Source: JBHIFB01 sp046760905 (lineage in GTDB: Bacteria > Gemmatimonadota > CAZMKB01). From it: 10,329 nucleotides of DNA. Positions 1-7,621 of this stretch are shown in pieces; the first letter of the stretch is position 1; each line of letters starts with the position of its first letter. The stretch covers positions 1 to 10,329 of the forward strand of contig JBHIFB010000115.1 in the NCBI GenBank assembly GCA_046760905.1, read 5' to 3'. The notes below the pieces were generated by a model that did not search any database, had not been told where the DNA came from, and saw only the letters and a list, made by a program, of their open reading frames with translations. A program made the position numbers and the translations under genes.

Positions 1-186
1 AATTTAAGATTTTTTAACCCTCGATGCATGCTCTTATCCTTTCGCCTCTTTCCAGTAAAATTCTAACTTCTTGATATTCCAGAGGATAGGCAGTTTTTAG
101 GCATGAGCATATTAAATGGCATCAGCTGTGCTAGTGAGCACATGTGCATTGAGTCCTTGACTTAACTAGTCGATTTATGAAAAAAG

Positions 187-192
187 AGGAGG
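187..192 (+). promoter_or_regulatory. Shine-Dalgarno site of the esterase gene
   Basis: AGGAGG lies 5 bases before the ATG at 198. It decides the start: the in-frame ATG at 177 lies before this site and has no purine-rich box of its own. Confidence 0.85.
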
Positions 193-197
193 TTACA

Positions 198-1493
198 ATG
201 TATAAGCGTCTGCTTCTGATATTAATTATTCTCTTCACAGTTTCGGTCTCGATTACCTGTGGTCAGACGATTGTGACCGGAAGTTTTTACAGCCAGGCGC
301 TCGAGGAGGAGCGTGCATACCAGGTCTATCTGCCGGAGGGCTACGATGATGGATCGAAGCGGTATCCAGTAGTTTACTTCCTGCACGGCCTCGGACTGAC
401 ACATATGGATTATTTCATCCTGTTCACTATATGGAGGAGCCTCATAAATAATGGGACAATCCAGCCTCTAATTATAGTCAAACCCAACGGTTACTGCGAA
501 CCCTATTCCGGAAGCTGGTACACAAATTCTGAGCTGTATGGTGATTTCGAAGATTATATCGTTTATGACCTCATAACCCACATCGATACCACTTTTCGGA
601 CCCTGGCGACTCGTGACAAGCGAACCCTCCTGGGACACTCGATGGGTGGGTTTGGGGCAATGAAGCTGGGCCTTTACCACCCGGATATCTACTGCGGGTG
701 GGCATCCCACGGAGGTTACATCAATCCTGAGCCCGATAGCCTTATCATCCAGGAAGTTTTGGATGAAAATGGAGGATCAGGCCCATTTTATCCTAATGCC
801 GGGGACTTCAGCTACATAATGTTCTCATTTGCCGGCGCTGTTTCACCCGACCTAGATAATGAATACTTCGTGGATCTTCATATCGATGACCAGGGAAATC
901 ACATTGATTCGGTCTGGTCAAAATGGTTACTGCACTGGCCGGCCGCAATTGATTCCCTCGATCCCCTCGTATGGGATCAGGCGATATACTTCGACTGCGG
1001 AACGCTGGATGAGACTCATGTATACGTGAACAACCTTGCGTTTGCAGACACGCTCGATAGACGTGGCCTGGAATATGAGTTTCAGTCTTTTGTTGGCGGC
1101 CATAATGTGCCGAGCCGATTTAATGTTTCGCTGGCTTTTCTTGATTCTGTGATGCAGGCAACAACCGGTATTGACGATAATGATGACACGGTAAAGCTAC
1201 CGAAGCAATCTCTGCTCAGGCAAAACTTCCCCAATCCATTCAATCCCTCAACTACCATTTCCTTCGAAATCAAGGGTACTGCCCATGCGAAGCAATCTGT
1301 GCGCCTGTTCATTTATGACATCCGTGGCCGGCTTGTAAGGACATTGATCGATTCTGAGCTCGAGGCAGGAGGCCACATGATACATTGGGATGGTAGGGAC
1401 AACAATGGGCAGCAAGTATCATCCGGTATTTATTTCTACAGCCTTCGATACGGTGACATGACATGCACCCGTAAAATGGTTATGAGCAAGTAG
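198..1493 (+). CDS. Secreted esterase (alpha/beta-hydrolase) with FlgD-Ig/type A sorting-like C-terminus
   Basis: A 431-residue protein beginning MYKRLLLILI; the start at 198 is chosen over 177 because of the AGGAGG 5 bases upstream. Residues 1-22 form a signal peptide. The Cys at 21 follows S-I-T, a poor lipobox, so a lipoprotein is unlikely. Residues about 30-320 match the putative esterase family (esterase D / feruloyl esterase-like, PF00756 type): PVVYFLHGLG (57-66) supplies the oxyanion-hole region, GHSMGG (146-151) the nucleophile Ser148, FDCGTLDE the likely acid Asp271, and GGH the His302. Substrate cannot be read from sequence; cell-surface or polymer esters are plausible. Residues 339-431 carry NFPNPFNPSTTI, then IYDIRGRLVRTL and SSGIYFYSL, a FlgD-Ig-like / type A sorting domain, suggesting type IX-like export and surface attachment. 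It stands alone, with no recognised promoter upstream. Hydrolase fold is confident; enzymatic specificity is not. Confidence 0.9.
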   Translation: MYKRLLLILIILFTVSVSITCGQTIVTGSFYSQALEEERAYQVYLPEGYDDGSKRYPVVYFLHGLGLTHMDYFILFTIWRSLINNGTIQPLIIVKPNGYCEPYSGSWYTNSELYGDFEDYIVYDLITHIDTTFRTLATRDKRTLLGHSMGGFGAMKLGLYHPDIYCGWASHGGYINPEPDSLIIQEVLDENGGSGPFYPNAGDFSYIMFSFAGAVSPDLDNEYFVDLHIDDQGNHIDSVWSKWLLHWPAAIDSLDPLVWDQAIYFDCGTLDETHVYVNNLAFADTLDRRGLEYEFQSFVGGHNVPSRFNVSLAFLDSVMQATTGIDDNDDTVKLPKQSLLRQNFPNPFNPSTTISFEIKGTAHAKQSVRLFIYDIRGRLVRTLIDSELEAGGHMIHWDGRDNNGQQVSSGIYFYSLRYGDMTCTRKMVMSK

Positions 1494-1544
1494 AATTAAC
1501 AGACACCTGTGCGAGATAATAACTATAAAAAGCAAGAGGACATC

Positions 1545-1676
1545 TTGGATTTATTGATCATCAGCCCTTCATATGTGGAAATACGCAAGGAATCTTGTGA
1601 TGATTTGACCTGCGTTATTTACATGCTGGTTAATCACAATATCGTCCAGGAGCGAGCCCCTCCGTCAGAATCTTAG
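1545..1676 (+). CDS. Doubtful short ORF, 43 residues (55 if started at GTG 1509)
   Basis: An ORF starting at TTG 1545, with AAGAGG (1534-1539) 5 bases upstream, reads MDLLIISPSYVEIRKESC and ends at TAG 1674-1676. A GTG at 1509 in the same frame would give 55 residues but lacks a clear ribosome site. The composition looks protein-like (SPSYVEIRKESCDDL, then CVIYMLVNHNIVQE), with alternating acidic, hydrophobic and Cys positions. It shares the reading frame of the esterase, so it could be a decayed downstream gene or a chance ORF. No family is recognised and it has no signal peptide. Confidence 0.25.
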   Translation: MDLLIISPSYVEIRKESCDDLTCVIYMLVNHNIVQERAPPSES

Positions 1677-1836
1677 GTTTGTGCCTTTGTGTCGGCGGCA
1701 GATCAGGGTTATGGATAAACACAGTTGATCCGTCAGTAGTCCGGCCTCGGGAACACATCAAATATCAGGTAGAAGTTCTGCCCGGTCGATCATATTTAAA
1801 GAGTCGAAAATTATTCCGAATTAATGGACAGAAAAC

Positions 1837-1842
1837 AGGAGG
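1837..1842 (+). promoter_or_regulatory. Shine-Dalgarno site of the small secreted protein gene
   Basis: AGGAGG with 5 bases to the ATG at 1848. It places the start there rather than at the in-frame ATG at 1824, which lies before the site. Confidence 0.85.
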
Positions 1843-1847
1843 AAATC

Positions 1848-2402
1848 ATGAACTCCAATAAGAATATTTTTGCGATGGTCGTTGGAACAATCGCAGCCTT
1901 AATCTTTGCAGGTATATCGAATGTCAGTGCTGCTGATGACAGCGGTGATCACAATAGCGGCCTCTATAATCTGGCAGGAGTATGGATCACAACCGATATA
2001 CTTGGTGATGTATGGATCACTGACTTAAACCCAACGAATATCCTTGGGACGAAGTACGCAGGCAAGATGAACATGGTGACCTTTGACCCAACAATGGATG
2101 GAATGTTCCCCGGCGCCTCTTTGAGTCCTCTTGCCATGACGGTGGAAAAGAAACCTCATAATCGCTTCAGATACACGGTCTTCGGATATGGTGTGGGTGA
2201 ACCTCATGAAGTCCTATACATCGTGGTGGGTACAGGGATAGCTCAAGTGATAAATGACGACTTGTCTGAAGCAGTGGGCACAATGGCTGTCTTTGGGCCG
2301 GAGCAGGATCCGTTTGGTGATGAGGAACCGCTTTATGGTTGCTATCCACAAGGTGGTACTAATGTGCGCATTCAATTGGCACAACCATGTGATTTGCCAT
2401 AA
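1848..2402 (+). CDS. Small secreted protein of unknown function
   Basis: A 184-residue protein starting MNSNKNIFAM. Residues 1-28 are a classical signal peptide (one Lys, a hydrophobic run, then SNVSA with cleavage before ADD), so the mature product is about 156 residues and exported. The mature part opens with LAGVWITTDILGDVWITDL and continues with many alternating polar/hydrophobic stretches (RFRYTVFGYGVG, EVLYIVVGTGIAQVI, EAVGTMAVFGP), which suggests an all-beta, perhaps small barrel-like fold. Two Cys (165 and 181) near the C-terminus could form a disulfide. There is no sorting domain like that of the esterase. I do not recognise a family; a lipocalin-like comparison rests only on the G-V-W opening and is weak. 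It is monocistronic, ending before a strong hairpin shared with the convergent kinase gene. Confidence 0.8.
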   Translation: MNSNKNIFAMVVGTIAALIFAGISNVSAADDSGDHNSGLYNLAGVWITTDILGDVWITDLNPTNILGTKYAGKMNMVTFDPTMDGMFPGASLSPLAMTVEKKPHNRFRYTVFGYGVGEPHEVLYIVVGTGIAQVINDDLSEAVGTMAVFGPEQDPFGDEEPLYGCYPQGGTNVRIQLAQPCDLP

Positions 2403-2445
2403 GTTCTCAAGAGCATCAACACGGCAAACTTACTTTTTCTTTTAA

Positions 2446-2474
2446 AAGCCGGGCCTTGGAGGAAGGCTCGGCTT
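2446..2474. terminator. Bidirectional intrinsic terminator
   Basis: A 12-base-pair stem (arm 2446-2457, loop GGAGG 2458-2462, arm 2463-2474) with one G-U wobble. On the minus strand the stem is followed by TTTTAAAAG and serves the kinase gene well. On the plus strand it is followed by TTCTTCC, a weaker tract, for the gene ending at 2402. It lies exactly between two convergent genes. Confidence 0.8.
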
Positions 2475-2531
2475 CTTCCATCCTGGTGTTACTTTGTTTT
2501 GCCCTTCAAGAGCCAGAGCGAGAACGGATAA

Positions 2532-5500
2532 CTAAAGCTCATCGAGAAGCGCTTTTGCCTCTATCAGATCTCCCGTGTCCAACCCTTCAGTGAACCAGTT
2601 GTAAATCTCCGATAAAAGCTCGCGAGCTTCACGGCTTTTCCCCTGCTTTTTCAAGAACCGGCAGAGGCTCATTGCCGCCCGGAGCTCATGGGATTTCTCA
2701 TTGTTCAGTTGTGCGATCTCTATTGCCTTGTGATAACATACCTCGATCTCATCATGAGATCTGGCCTGCATTTGTAAAAACTCACCTCTCAATCGATGAA
2801 TTTCAGCATTCCAGAAAGTTTCTCCCGTGTTTTTGGAGATCTCCAGAGCATCTGACAGCGTTCTCAATCCTTTCTCGGATTCACCAGTTACAGCATACGC
2901 TTCAGCGAGTATGCTCAGAAAATATGTTTGTATTGATTTTGTTCCTATTAATCGAAGGGTTTCGAGACCCTGACTTATGAGCGCTATTCCCTGTTCGTGC
3001 CGATCTTGATTAATCAGAATCCTGCCCTTGAGTATAGTTGCCCAGGCTGCCCAGTATGGGAACTTGTTCTCAGCAGAAATTGCCAGCGCTTCCTCGGCAA
3101 AATCGTTTGCATCTGCTTCATTTTTACAAAGACTTGATGTTGTTGCTCCCGCCAGGCACAGAGCAAATGCCAGGCTGAATGCGTGTTTCAGTTCCCTGGC
3201 CAGGTCAATCGCTTCATGGCTTCGTTTCAGTGCCTGCTCCGGGTAGCCAAGATTCCACAGGACCCAGGTAATGTGCGATAGACATGCAACTCCCGGGTCC
3301 TGTCCATATACAAAGGTAAGCTGATGGTGCTTTTCAGGGTCGTAAAACTCGATCACCTGCTCTAAATGCGACCTGGCTGATTCAAGTTCTCCGAGCGCTT
3401 CCAGGATCCATCCCGGGTGCCAGTGTGAGATGGCAATGCGAACAGGATCCTTTTCGCGATCAGCTATAATGTTCATCTGATCTGACAGTTCGAGGGCCGT
3501 CTTGTATTCTGCACACATTGCATAGAATGAAACAAGTTGAAACAGTGCCGGGAAAAGTTGCGGCATCCGGCCTATTTTCTGGCTCAATTCACGCGCTCTC
3601 GCGTAAGTTTTACCTACCTCAGGTGCGGTATAACCGCTGGTTGCAATCAGTGGTGAACCAAGTGCAAGCTGTAATAATAGTTCCTGCTGATCTCGCTCCT
3701 CTGCATAGTGTAGTTTCTTGTTCAGCACCAGGGCTCGCCTGTAATATCCGATCGCCTCCATATTGGCGTTGTTTCTCATTGCCTGTTCCCCCGCCAACCT
3801 GGAGTAATAGAGCTCCTTGTCTTCATTCAAGGCGGCACTCCACAGGTGGGCCAGCGTAGTCACCTGCTCAGGAGCTCCCGGGTAGATTTTCTCTATCGTT
3901 TCCGCTACGCGTTTGTACAGCCCTGGAAGTGCGGGGTCGGGAATGGTATTTAAAAGCCCCTCACGCAGCTTATCATGAGAGAAGCGCCATCTCTCTCCTC
4001 GTGCCTCAAGTACAGCCACATCAGACCCGGTAGTGAGCCAGGAATCCATATCCACATCGGGAGACAGGGCCCGTAGAACGTTCAGATCCAACTCCCGGCC
4101 GGATACAGCTGCCAGCCGAAGCAGAGGTTGCGCTTCTTTTGGCACACGGTCCAGGCGGCGTTGCACCACTTCCTGCACCCCGCTTGGGAAAACTTTCTCT
4201 GGCAATGTCATCGTAGCTATTTCATCCAGTTTTCCCGCCTCCTCAGCCAGCACGCGAACCGTCTCCACAAGGAAAAAGGGATTGCCTTCTGTCTCACGTT
4301 GCAAAAGAGCCACCACCCGCTCTGAAGTTCCGGCTATACCGAGCATTGATTCGCTCAGCTCGGTAATGCCTTCTTCTGTCAATCTCTCGAGCTTGAATAT
4401 TTGGATCCCCTGAAGTGTATCTGGAAGATCAGGACGTTCGTCATCCCGATAATTACAAATCAAAAGAAGCGGGATTTCGGAGACGATGGAGCTAATCAAA
4501 TCTAAGAGTACCAGGCTGTTGCTGTCAGCCCACTGCAGGTCCTCTAAGATCACCAGAACAGGTTGCGCCAGACACTGTCGACGTAATATCTCAGTAGCGG
4601 TCTTGAACAGGCGGTTCTGGGCTGATAGGGGATCGAGGGGAGGGGCATCGGGCACTTCTCGTCCCAGGAGCTCACCGATGTCAGGTATGAAAGATTTCAG
4701 GACACTGGCCTCTTCCCCGCTCAGATCAGTCGTTATCGATAAACGGCGCAGGATTTCACGCCACACATGATACGTTGAGCCGCCTTCGTTTACCGCTTGA
4801 CCTGTCAGCACCAGTGCCCCTTCCACTAGAGCGAGAGTTCGCAATTCATCGGTTAAGCGGGATTTGCCCACTCCGCTCTCGCCACCCACCAGCCAGGCAC
4901 TTCCACGGCCTTGAACCGCCTCGTTAAGCAATCCCGTCAACTGCGCCAGTTCCCTTTCCCGTCCTACGAATTTTGCCGCCTGCAAGTAACTCTCCCGGAT
5001 CTCGGCTGTCTCCGGAGGTAAAGGCCTGCCTGTTACAGCATATAAATCCCTCATGACCTTCTCGGCATCGTTGTAGCGCTCATTTTCACTTTTTGCGAGC
5101 AATCTTTCCAGCACTTCTGCCAGATTATCTTCCACAGCAATGGACCAAACAGGAGCAGGGGTGTTCAGGATATCGTCGAAGAGAACCTTAGGATCGCTGG
5201 TATCAAAGGGGTGATGTCCTGCAAATAACTCGAATGCTATCACACCGACTGCATACAGGTCAGTCGATTTGCTAGCAGCCTCTCCCTCAAGTAGCTCGGG
5301 CGCAAGATAGGGAAGAGTCCCTCCTATTTCTTCCATGACCCGAGGTGTGTCATGTTCGATAATCACTGATAGGCCGAAATCCAACAGCTTCACCTCCCCC
5401 TCCACAACCAGAATATTGCCGGGCTTTATATCATGGTGGAGCACACCTCTTCTGTGTAGGTATGAAAGTGCCTGTAATGTCTGGATCAATAGACCAATCC

Positions 5501-5867
5501 GCTCGTCCAGCGCCATCGTCCGGCCTTCTTCGATTATCGTTTGTGCATTCTTCAACAGCCTCATCGTAAAGTAAGGTTGAAGTTCCTCATCGAAGCCATA
5601 GTCCAGAACGTCAATGATTCTGGGGTGTCTAAGCGAGGCAAGTGTTCTGAACTCTCGAGCAAGATCCAATCGGGGGTCTTTACTTGCTCCTCTTGAGGCG
5701 AACATCAGTTTCTCAGCCGGCACGATCACTCGTTTAAGGGCGATCTCACTTCGCGTTAAACAGTCAGTAGCATGGTAAACTTCACCCATGCCGCCAGCTC
5801 CAAGCTGCTCATGCAATATGTAGCGTTTGCCTATTGAGGATGGAGAGTGGCCTGTTGCTTTTGCCAT
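2532..5867 (-). CDS. Ser/Thr protein kinase - AAA ATPase - TPR signalling protein
   Basis: A 1111-residue cytoplasmic protein without signal peptide or membrane segment. Residues about 16-275 are a PknB-type kinase: glycine loop LGAGGMGEVY (22-31), Lys45, catalytic HHDIKPGN (144-151: Asp146, Lys148, Asn151), DFG (163-165) and APE (189-191). The usual Arg of HRD is His145, making it a non-RD kinase. Residues about 299-540 are an AAA_16-type ATPase: FVGRERE, Walker A GGESGVGKS (328-336) and Walker B VLVILEDLQWAD (437-448). From about 680 to the end it is helical and TPR-like (for example AIGYYRRAL at 705-713); the C-terminal WFTEGLDTGDLIEAKALLDEL ending is typical of AAA/TPR regulators. The architecture resembles large kinases such as mycobacterial PknK, with a STAND/MalT-like switch. 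The start at 5867 has AAGG about 6 bases upstream. Input and targets are unknown. Its gene is divergent from the transglutaminase-like operon. Confidence 0.95.
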   Translation of the reverse strand: MAKATGHSPSSIGKRYILHEQLGAGGMGEVYHATDCLTRSEIALKRVIVPAEKLMFASRGASKDPRLDLAREFRTLASLRHPRIIDVLDYGFDEELQPYFTMRLLKNAQTIIEEGRTMALDERIGLLIQTLQALSYLHRRGVLHHDIKPGNILVVEGEVKLLDFGLSVIIEHDTPRVMEEIGGTLPYLAPELLEGEAASKSTDLYAVGVIAFELFAGHHPFDTSDPKVLFDDILNTPAPVWSIAVEDNLAEVLERLLAKSENERYNDAEKVMRDLYAVTGRPLPPETAEIRESYLQAAKFVGRERELAQLTGLLNEAVQGRGSAWLVGGESGVGKSRLTDELRTLALVEGALVLTGQAVNEGGSTYHVWREILRRLSITTDLSGEEASVLKSFIPDIGELLGREVPDAPPLDPLSAQNRLFKTATEILRRQCLAQPVLVILEDLQWADSNSLVLLDLISSIVSEIPLLLICNYRDDERPDLPDTLQGIQIFKLERLTEEGITELSESMLGIAGTSERVVALLQRETEGNPFFLVETVRVLAEEAGKLDEIATMTLPEKVFPSGVQEVVQRRLDRVPKEAQPLLRLAAVSGRELDLNVLRALSPDVDMDSWLTTGSDVAVLEARGERWRFSHDKLREGLLNTIPDPALPGLYKRVAETIEKIYPGAPEQVTTLAHLWSAALNEDKELYYSRLAGEQAMRNNANMEAIGYYRRALVLNKKLHYAEERDQQELLLQLALGSPLIATSGYTAPEVGKTYARARELSQKIGRMPQLFPALFQLVSFYAMCAEYKTALELSDQMNIIADREKDPVRIAISHWHPGWILEALGELESARSHLEQVIEFYDPEKHHQLTFVYGQDPGVACLSHITWVLWNLGYPEQALKRSHEAIDLARELKHAFSLAFALCLAGATTSSLCKNEADANDFAEEALAISAENKFPYWAAWATILKGRILINQDRHEQGIALISQGLETLRLIGTKSIQTYFLSILAEAYAVTGESEKGLRTLSDALEISKNTGETFWNAEIHRLRGEFLQMQARSHDEIEVCYHKAIEIAQLNNEKSHELRAAMSLCRFLKKQGKSREARELLSEIYNWFTEGLDTGDLIEAKALLDEL

Positions 5868-5921
5868 TTCGCCTTTGCGATATAAAGATTTGCTTCAGTT
5901 TATAAAAAATACTTCAAATTC

Positions 5922-5950
5922 AGAATATATTAACCTGACCTGTAAGTCAA
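5922..5950 (-). promoter_or_regulatory. Putative promoter of the kinase gene
   Basis: Read on the minus strand: -35 TTGACT (5950-5945), a 17-base spacer, and -10 TATTCT (5927-5922). The -35 matches consensus at 5 of 6 and the -10 at 4 of 6. A TATATT overlaps nearby but at a 15-base spacing. The leader to the ATG would be about 50 bases. Confidence 0.5.
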
Positions 5951-6000
5951 CCGCTTTCCCCGTCCCGAAGCCGGGGCGAGCTTATCGGTTGAATCAGGTT
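5932..6000. repeat. Nested inverted repeats between divergent promoters
   Basis: Three concentric arm pairs share roughly one centre: AACCTGA (5932-5938) with TCAGGTT (5994-6000); TCAACCG (5947-5953) with CGGTTGA (5986-5992); and CCCCG (5958-5962) with CGGGG (5972-5976). The middle left arm overlaps the minus-strand -35, and the outer right arm touches the plus-strand -35. GGTTGA also occurs as a direct repeat (5987-5992 and 5997-6002). It may be an operator pair or a cruciform-forming element. Confidence 0.6.
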
Positions 6001-6027
6001 GACACTTGCACAAGATTCGGGTATAAT
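5999..6027 (+). promoter_or_regulatory. Perfect consensus promoter of the transglutaminase-like operon
   Basis: TTGACA (5999-6004), a 17-base spacer and TATAAT (6022-6027): 12 of 12 consensus bases at optimal spacing for the housekeeping sigma factor. Transcription should start near 6034, giving a leader of about 50 bases before GTG 6084. The -10 flanks match those of the promoter at 8654. Confidence 0.88.
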
Positions 6028-6070
6028 CAGTTTGAGCAAAATACAAGAATTAAAAAGTACTATTATGCTA

Positions 6071-6076
6071 AAGGGG
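6071..6076 (+). promoter_or_regulatory. Shine-Dalgarno site deciding a GTG start
   Basis: AAGGGG lies 7 bases before GTG 6084, an ideal distance. The ATG at 6077 directly abuts the site and is in another frame, so it is a poor start. A TGA at 6078-6080 closes the gene's frame upstream, leaving GTG 6084 as the first possible start. Confidence 0.75.
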
Positions 6077-6083
6077 ATGAAAG

Positions 6084-7607
6084 GTGCCGACCTACATCAA
6101 GACAAAGTGGCTGCTGAATCCGTTAAGGTGGAGAAGGTTCATTCTGACTTGCTTAATGATAATAACACCGGCAAAACTTACCTTCGGCTCGCAAGATGTT
6201 TACCATGAACGAATCCCGGTGGAAGGGATACCGGGATTGATTCATGTGACTCACATTTACTTCGATCACAGCGGCTCGAACGCTATCCACCTTCGTAAAA
6301 ACTATTCAACTCCCATTCCAAAGCCTGAATGGGTTATGGGCGAGCGAAGCGGAGCGGCCCTCTATGTGCAAAGCAGTCCAGTCGAAATATTGGCCAGATT
6401 CGAAGCACCTCCAAACAGGGACAGCGCATATATCTGGGCCGAATCAGGATTACCGCTGGGAGGTTTGGAGGGCCAGTGGGTTTACTTCTATGATGGTGTT
6501 TCCGACCCGGAGTATTACTCGTTTTCAACGGAAAATCCCGTTCCGAGTGGACTCGGTCACTATACGTGGGACTGGCAATGGAAAATGTACACGCTGCCCG
6601 ATGGTAGAGTCAAAAACATCACTGTCTCAGGCCCTCACGAGATATACTCCGTTCTGGGTGAACCGGGTCTTCCATGGGAGACTGGAGGTGAAAACACACA
6701 GAATCCATGGACAGATGCCCTGGATCTGGCAATAACCGAGATCGAAGCCTCTACAGTGGTGGAGGCCCTGGATGAGGTAACGGCATACTGCTTCGACCGT
6801 CCATGCTTCGAATATGATATATGGACCGGTGCACCGTGCTATATATCTTATGGCTGGAATTTCAATCTGAGCCTCTTCATTCAGGACATGGAGACCCAGC
6901 ATGATCCGAGAGTTGGCAACTGCTATGATGGAGCCGCCATTGTTCACACCCTGGCTGATCTGCTGGGTGCGCAAACCCATTTCATGTTTTCAGAGCCTTT
7001 TGGTTACCTGAATTGTATCGATCCTATTGGTCGTGGAGAGGATTACTCGAACAACCCATTCCATGAGAACTCTTATTACAGAGATGATCCCATCGTCTAT
7101 CAGGATGGCACAGGTTCCTCCTGTGGTCGATCGGCTTTCGGCAATCATGCCTTTGCAGCAACCCAGCCCGGTATTTTTGGCGTGATCTGGGATGCAACGA
7201 TGTGCGTTGATACAGATGATAACTATGACACATCGGTTAAATTCCCGCCCGACGGTGGATACACATCAACAGACCTCACGGAAACAACCCTGACTGATAA
7301 CGAACAGAATTGGATCCCGGGTCAGTGGGTCGGTATGTACCTGAATCCGAATACAAACGAACAGACACCGGATCCTTACAGAGAATACCTCATTATCGAT
7401 AACACCGAGACAGTCATCACGGTTGAGGATGGCTCGAACATGACCCAGTATGCCGATGCTGGTGACAATTATTGGGTACGAGACCCGGCAGATCCCGAGG
7501 TGGATATATACCGTCTTACCGGTTATCACTGGCCAACCTATGAAGCTATGACAAGGGACAGTGGAAGTGCAGGAATACCGGAGGAGATTGAGATAGGACT
7601 ATATTAA
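6084..7607 (+). CDS. Secreted transglutaminase-like (Cys-His-Asp) protein
   Basis: A 507-residue protein starting at GTG. Residues 1-35 look like a long signal peptide: a basic stretch (K, R15, R17, R18), the hydrophobic FILTCLMII, and likely cleavage around TFG-SQ. Residues about 90-190 are beta-rich and aromatic with no family that I recognise. Residues about 210-376 carry a transglutaminase/protease-like core by motif order: GNCYDGAAIVHTLADLLGAQ with Cys280 at the head of a helix, GNHAFAA with His355, and GVIWDAT with Asp370. Cys236, Cys241, Cys252, Cys311, Cys347 and Cys374 are further cysteines that could form disulfides outside the cell. Residues about 394-467 (TSTDLTETTLTD, W410, WVGMYL, YLIIDNTETVITVEDG, then AGDNYWVRD) resemble a short beta module found in surface and tail-fibre proteins. 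It is first in a two-gene operon, 14 bases before the next gene. Activity (peptidase, crosslinker or inactive) is open. Confidence 0.85.
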   Translation: MPTYIKTKWLLNPLRWRRFILTCLMIITPAKLTFGSQDVYHERIPVEGIPGLIHVTHIYFDHSGSNAIHLRKNYSTPIPKPEWVMGERSGAALYVQSSPVEILARFEAPPNRDSAYIWAESGLPLGGLEGQWVYFYDGVSDPEYYSFSTENPVPSGLGHYTWDWQWKMYTLPDGRVKNITVSGPHEIYSVLGEPGLPWETGGENTQNPWTDALDLAITEIEASTVVEALDEVTAYCFDRPCFEYDIWTGAPCYISYGWNFNLSLFIQDMETQHDPRVGNCYDGAAIVHTLADLLGAQTHFMFSEPFGYLNCIDPIGRGEDYSNNPFHENSYYRDDPIVYQDGTGSSCGRSAFGNHAFAATQPGIFGVIWDATMCVDTDDNYDTSVKFPPDGGYTSTDLTETTLTDNEQNWIPGQWVGMYLNPNTNEQTPDPYREYLIIDNTETVITVEDGSNMTQYADAGDNYWVRDPADPEVDIYRLTGYHWPTYEAMTRDSGSAGIPEEIEIGLY

Positions 7608-7610
7608 CAG

Positions 7611-7616
7611 AGGAGG
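7611..7616 (+). promoter_or_regulatory. Shine-Dalgarno site of the second operon gene
   Basis: AGGAGG with 5 bases to ATG 7622, in the 14-base gap after the preceding stop codon. A second in-frame ATG at 7628 is less well spaced. Confidence 0.8.
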
Positions 7617-7621
7617 CCACT

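Larger units (their letters stand above)
1494..1847. other. Gene-poor intergenic stretch
   Basis: These 354 bases separate the esterase from the small secreted protein. There is no convincing terminator after the esterase, no good -35/-10 pair before the gene at 1848, and no RNA gene that I recognise. The only coding-like signal is the short ORF ending at 1676, in the same frame as the esterase and separated from it by two stop codons (TAG 1491, TAA 1497). From 1677 to about 1836 I see nothing specific. Confidence 0.6.

Noticed and set aside
138..147. GCACATGTGC palindrome upstream of the esterase
   Set aside because: Only ten bases, no accompanying promoter and no second copy; likely chance.
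157..185. TTGACT at 157-162 as a -35 box for the esterase
   Set aside because: Seventeen bases further is only an A tract overlapping the ribosome site; no -10 box and no room for a leader.
177..197. ATG 177 as the esterase start (adds 7 residues)
   Set aside because: It lies before the AGGAGG site and would put charged residues KKEEVT ahead of a normal signal peptide; ATG 198 is well spaced.
255..262. Lipobox at SITC of the esterase
   Set aside because: Thr just before the Cys and Ser at -3 do not fit the usual L-[AS]-[GA]-C pattern.
1724..1798. Promoter candidates (TTGATC 1724, TATTTA 1793) before the small secreted protein gene
   Set aside because: No -35/-10 pair occurs at 16-18 base spacing.
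1679..1861. 60-codon ORF running into the gene at 1848
   Set aside because: No ribosome site, no ATG start, no recognisable sequence, and it overlaps the true gene out of frame.
4033..4413. Plus-strand ORF of 126 codons inside the kinase gene
   Set aside because: Ser/Arg-rich antisense shadow of a strongly conserved ATPase coding region, without a ribosome site.
6129..6146. RWRRFIL as a twin-arginine signal
   Set aside because: The twin Arg is directly followed by Phe, not the S/T-R-R-x-F-L-K pattern; it reads better as the basic part of a Sec signal.
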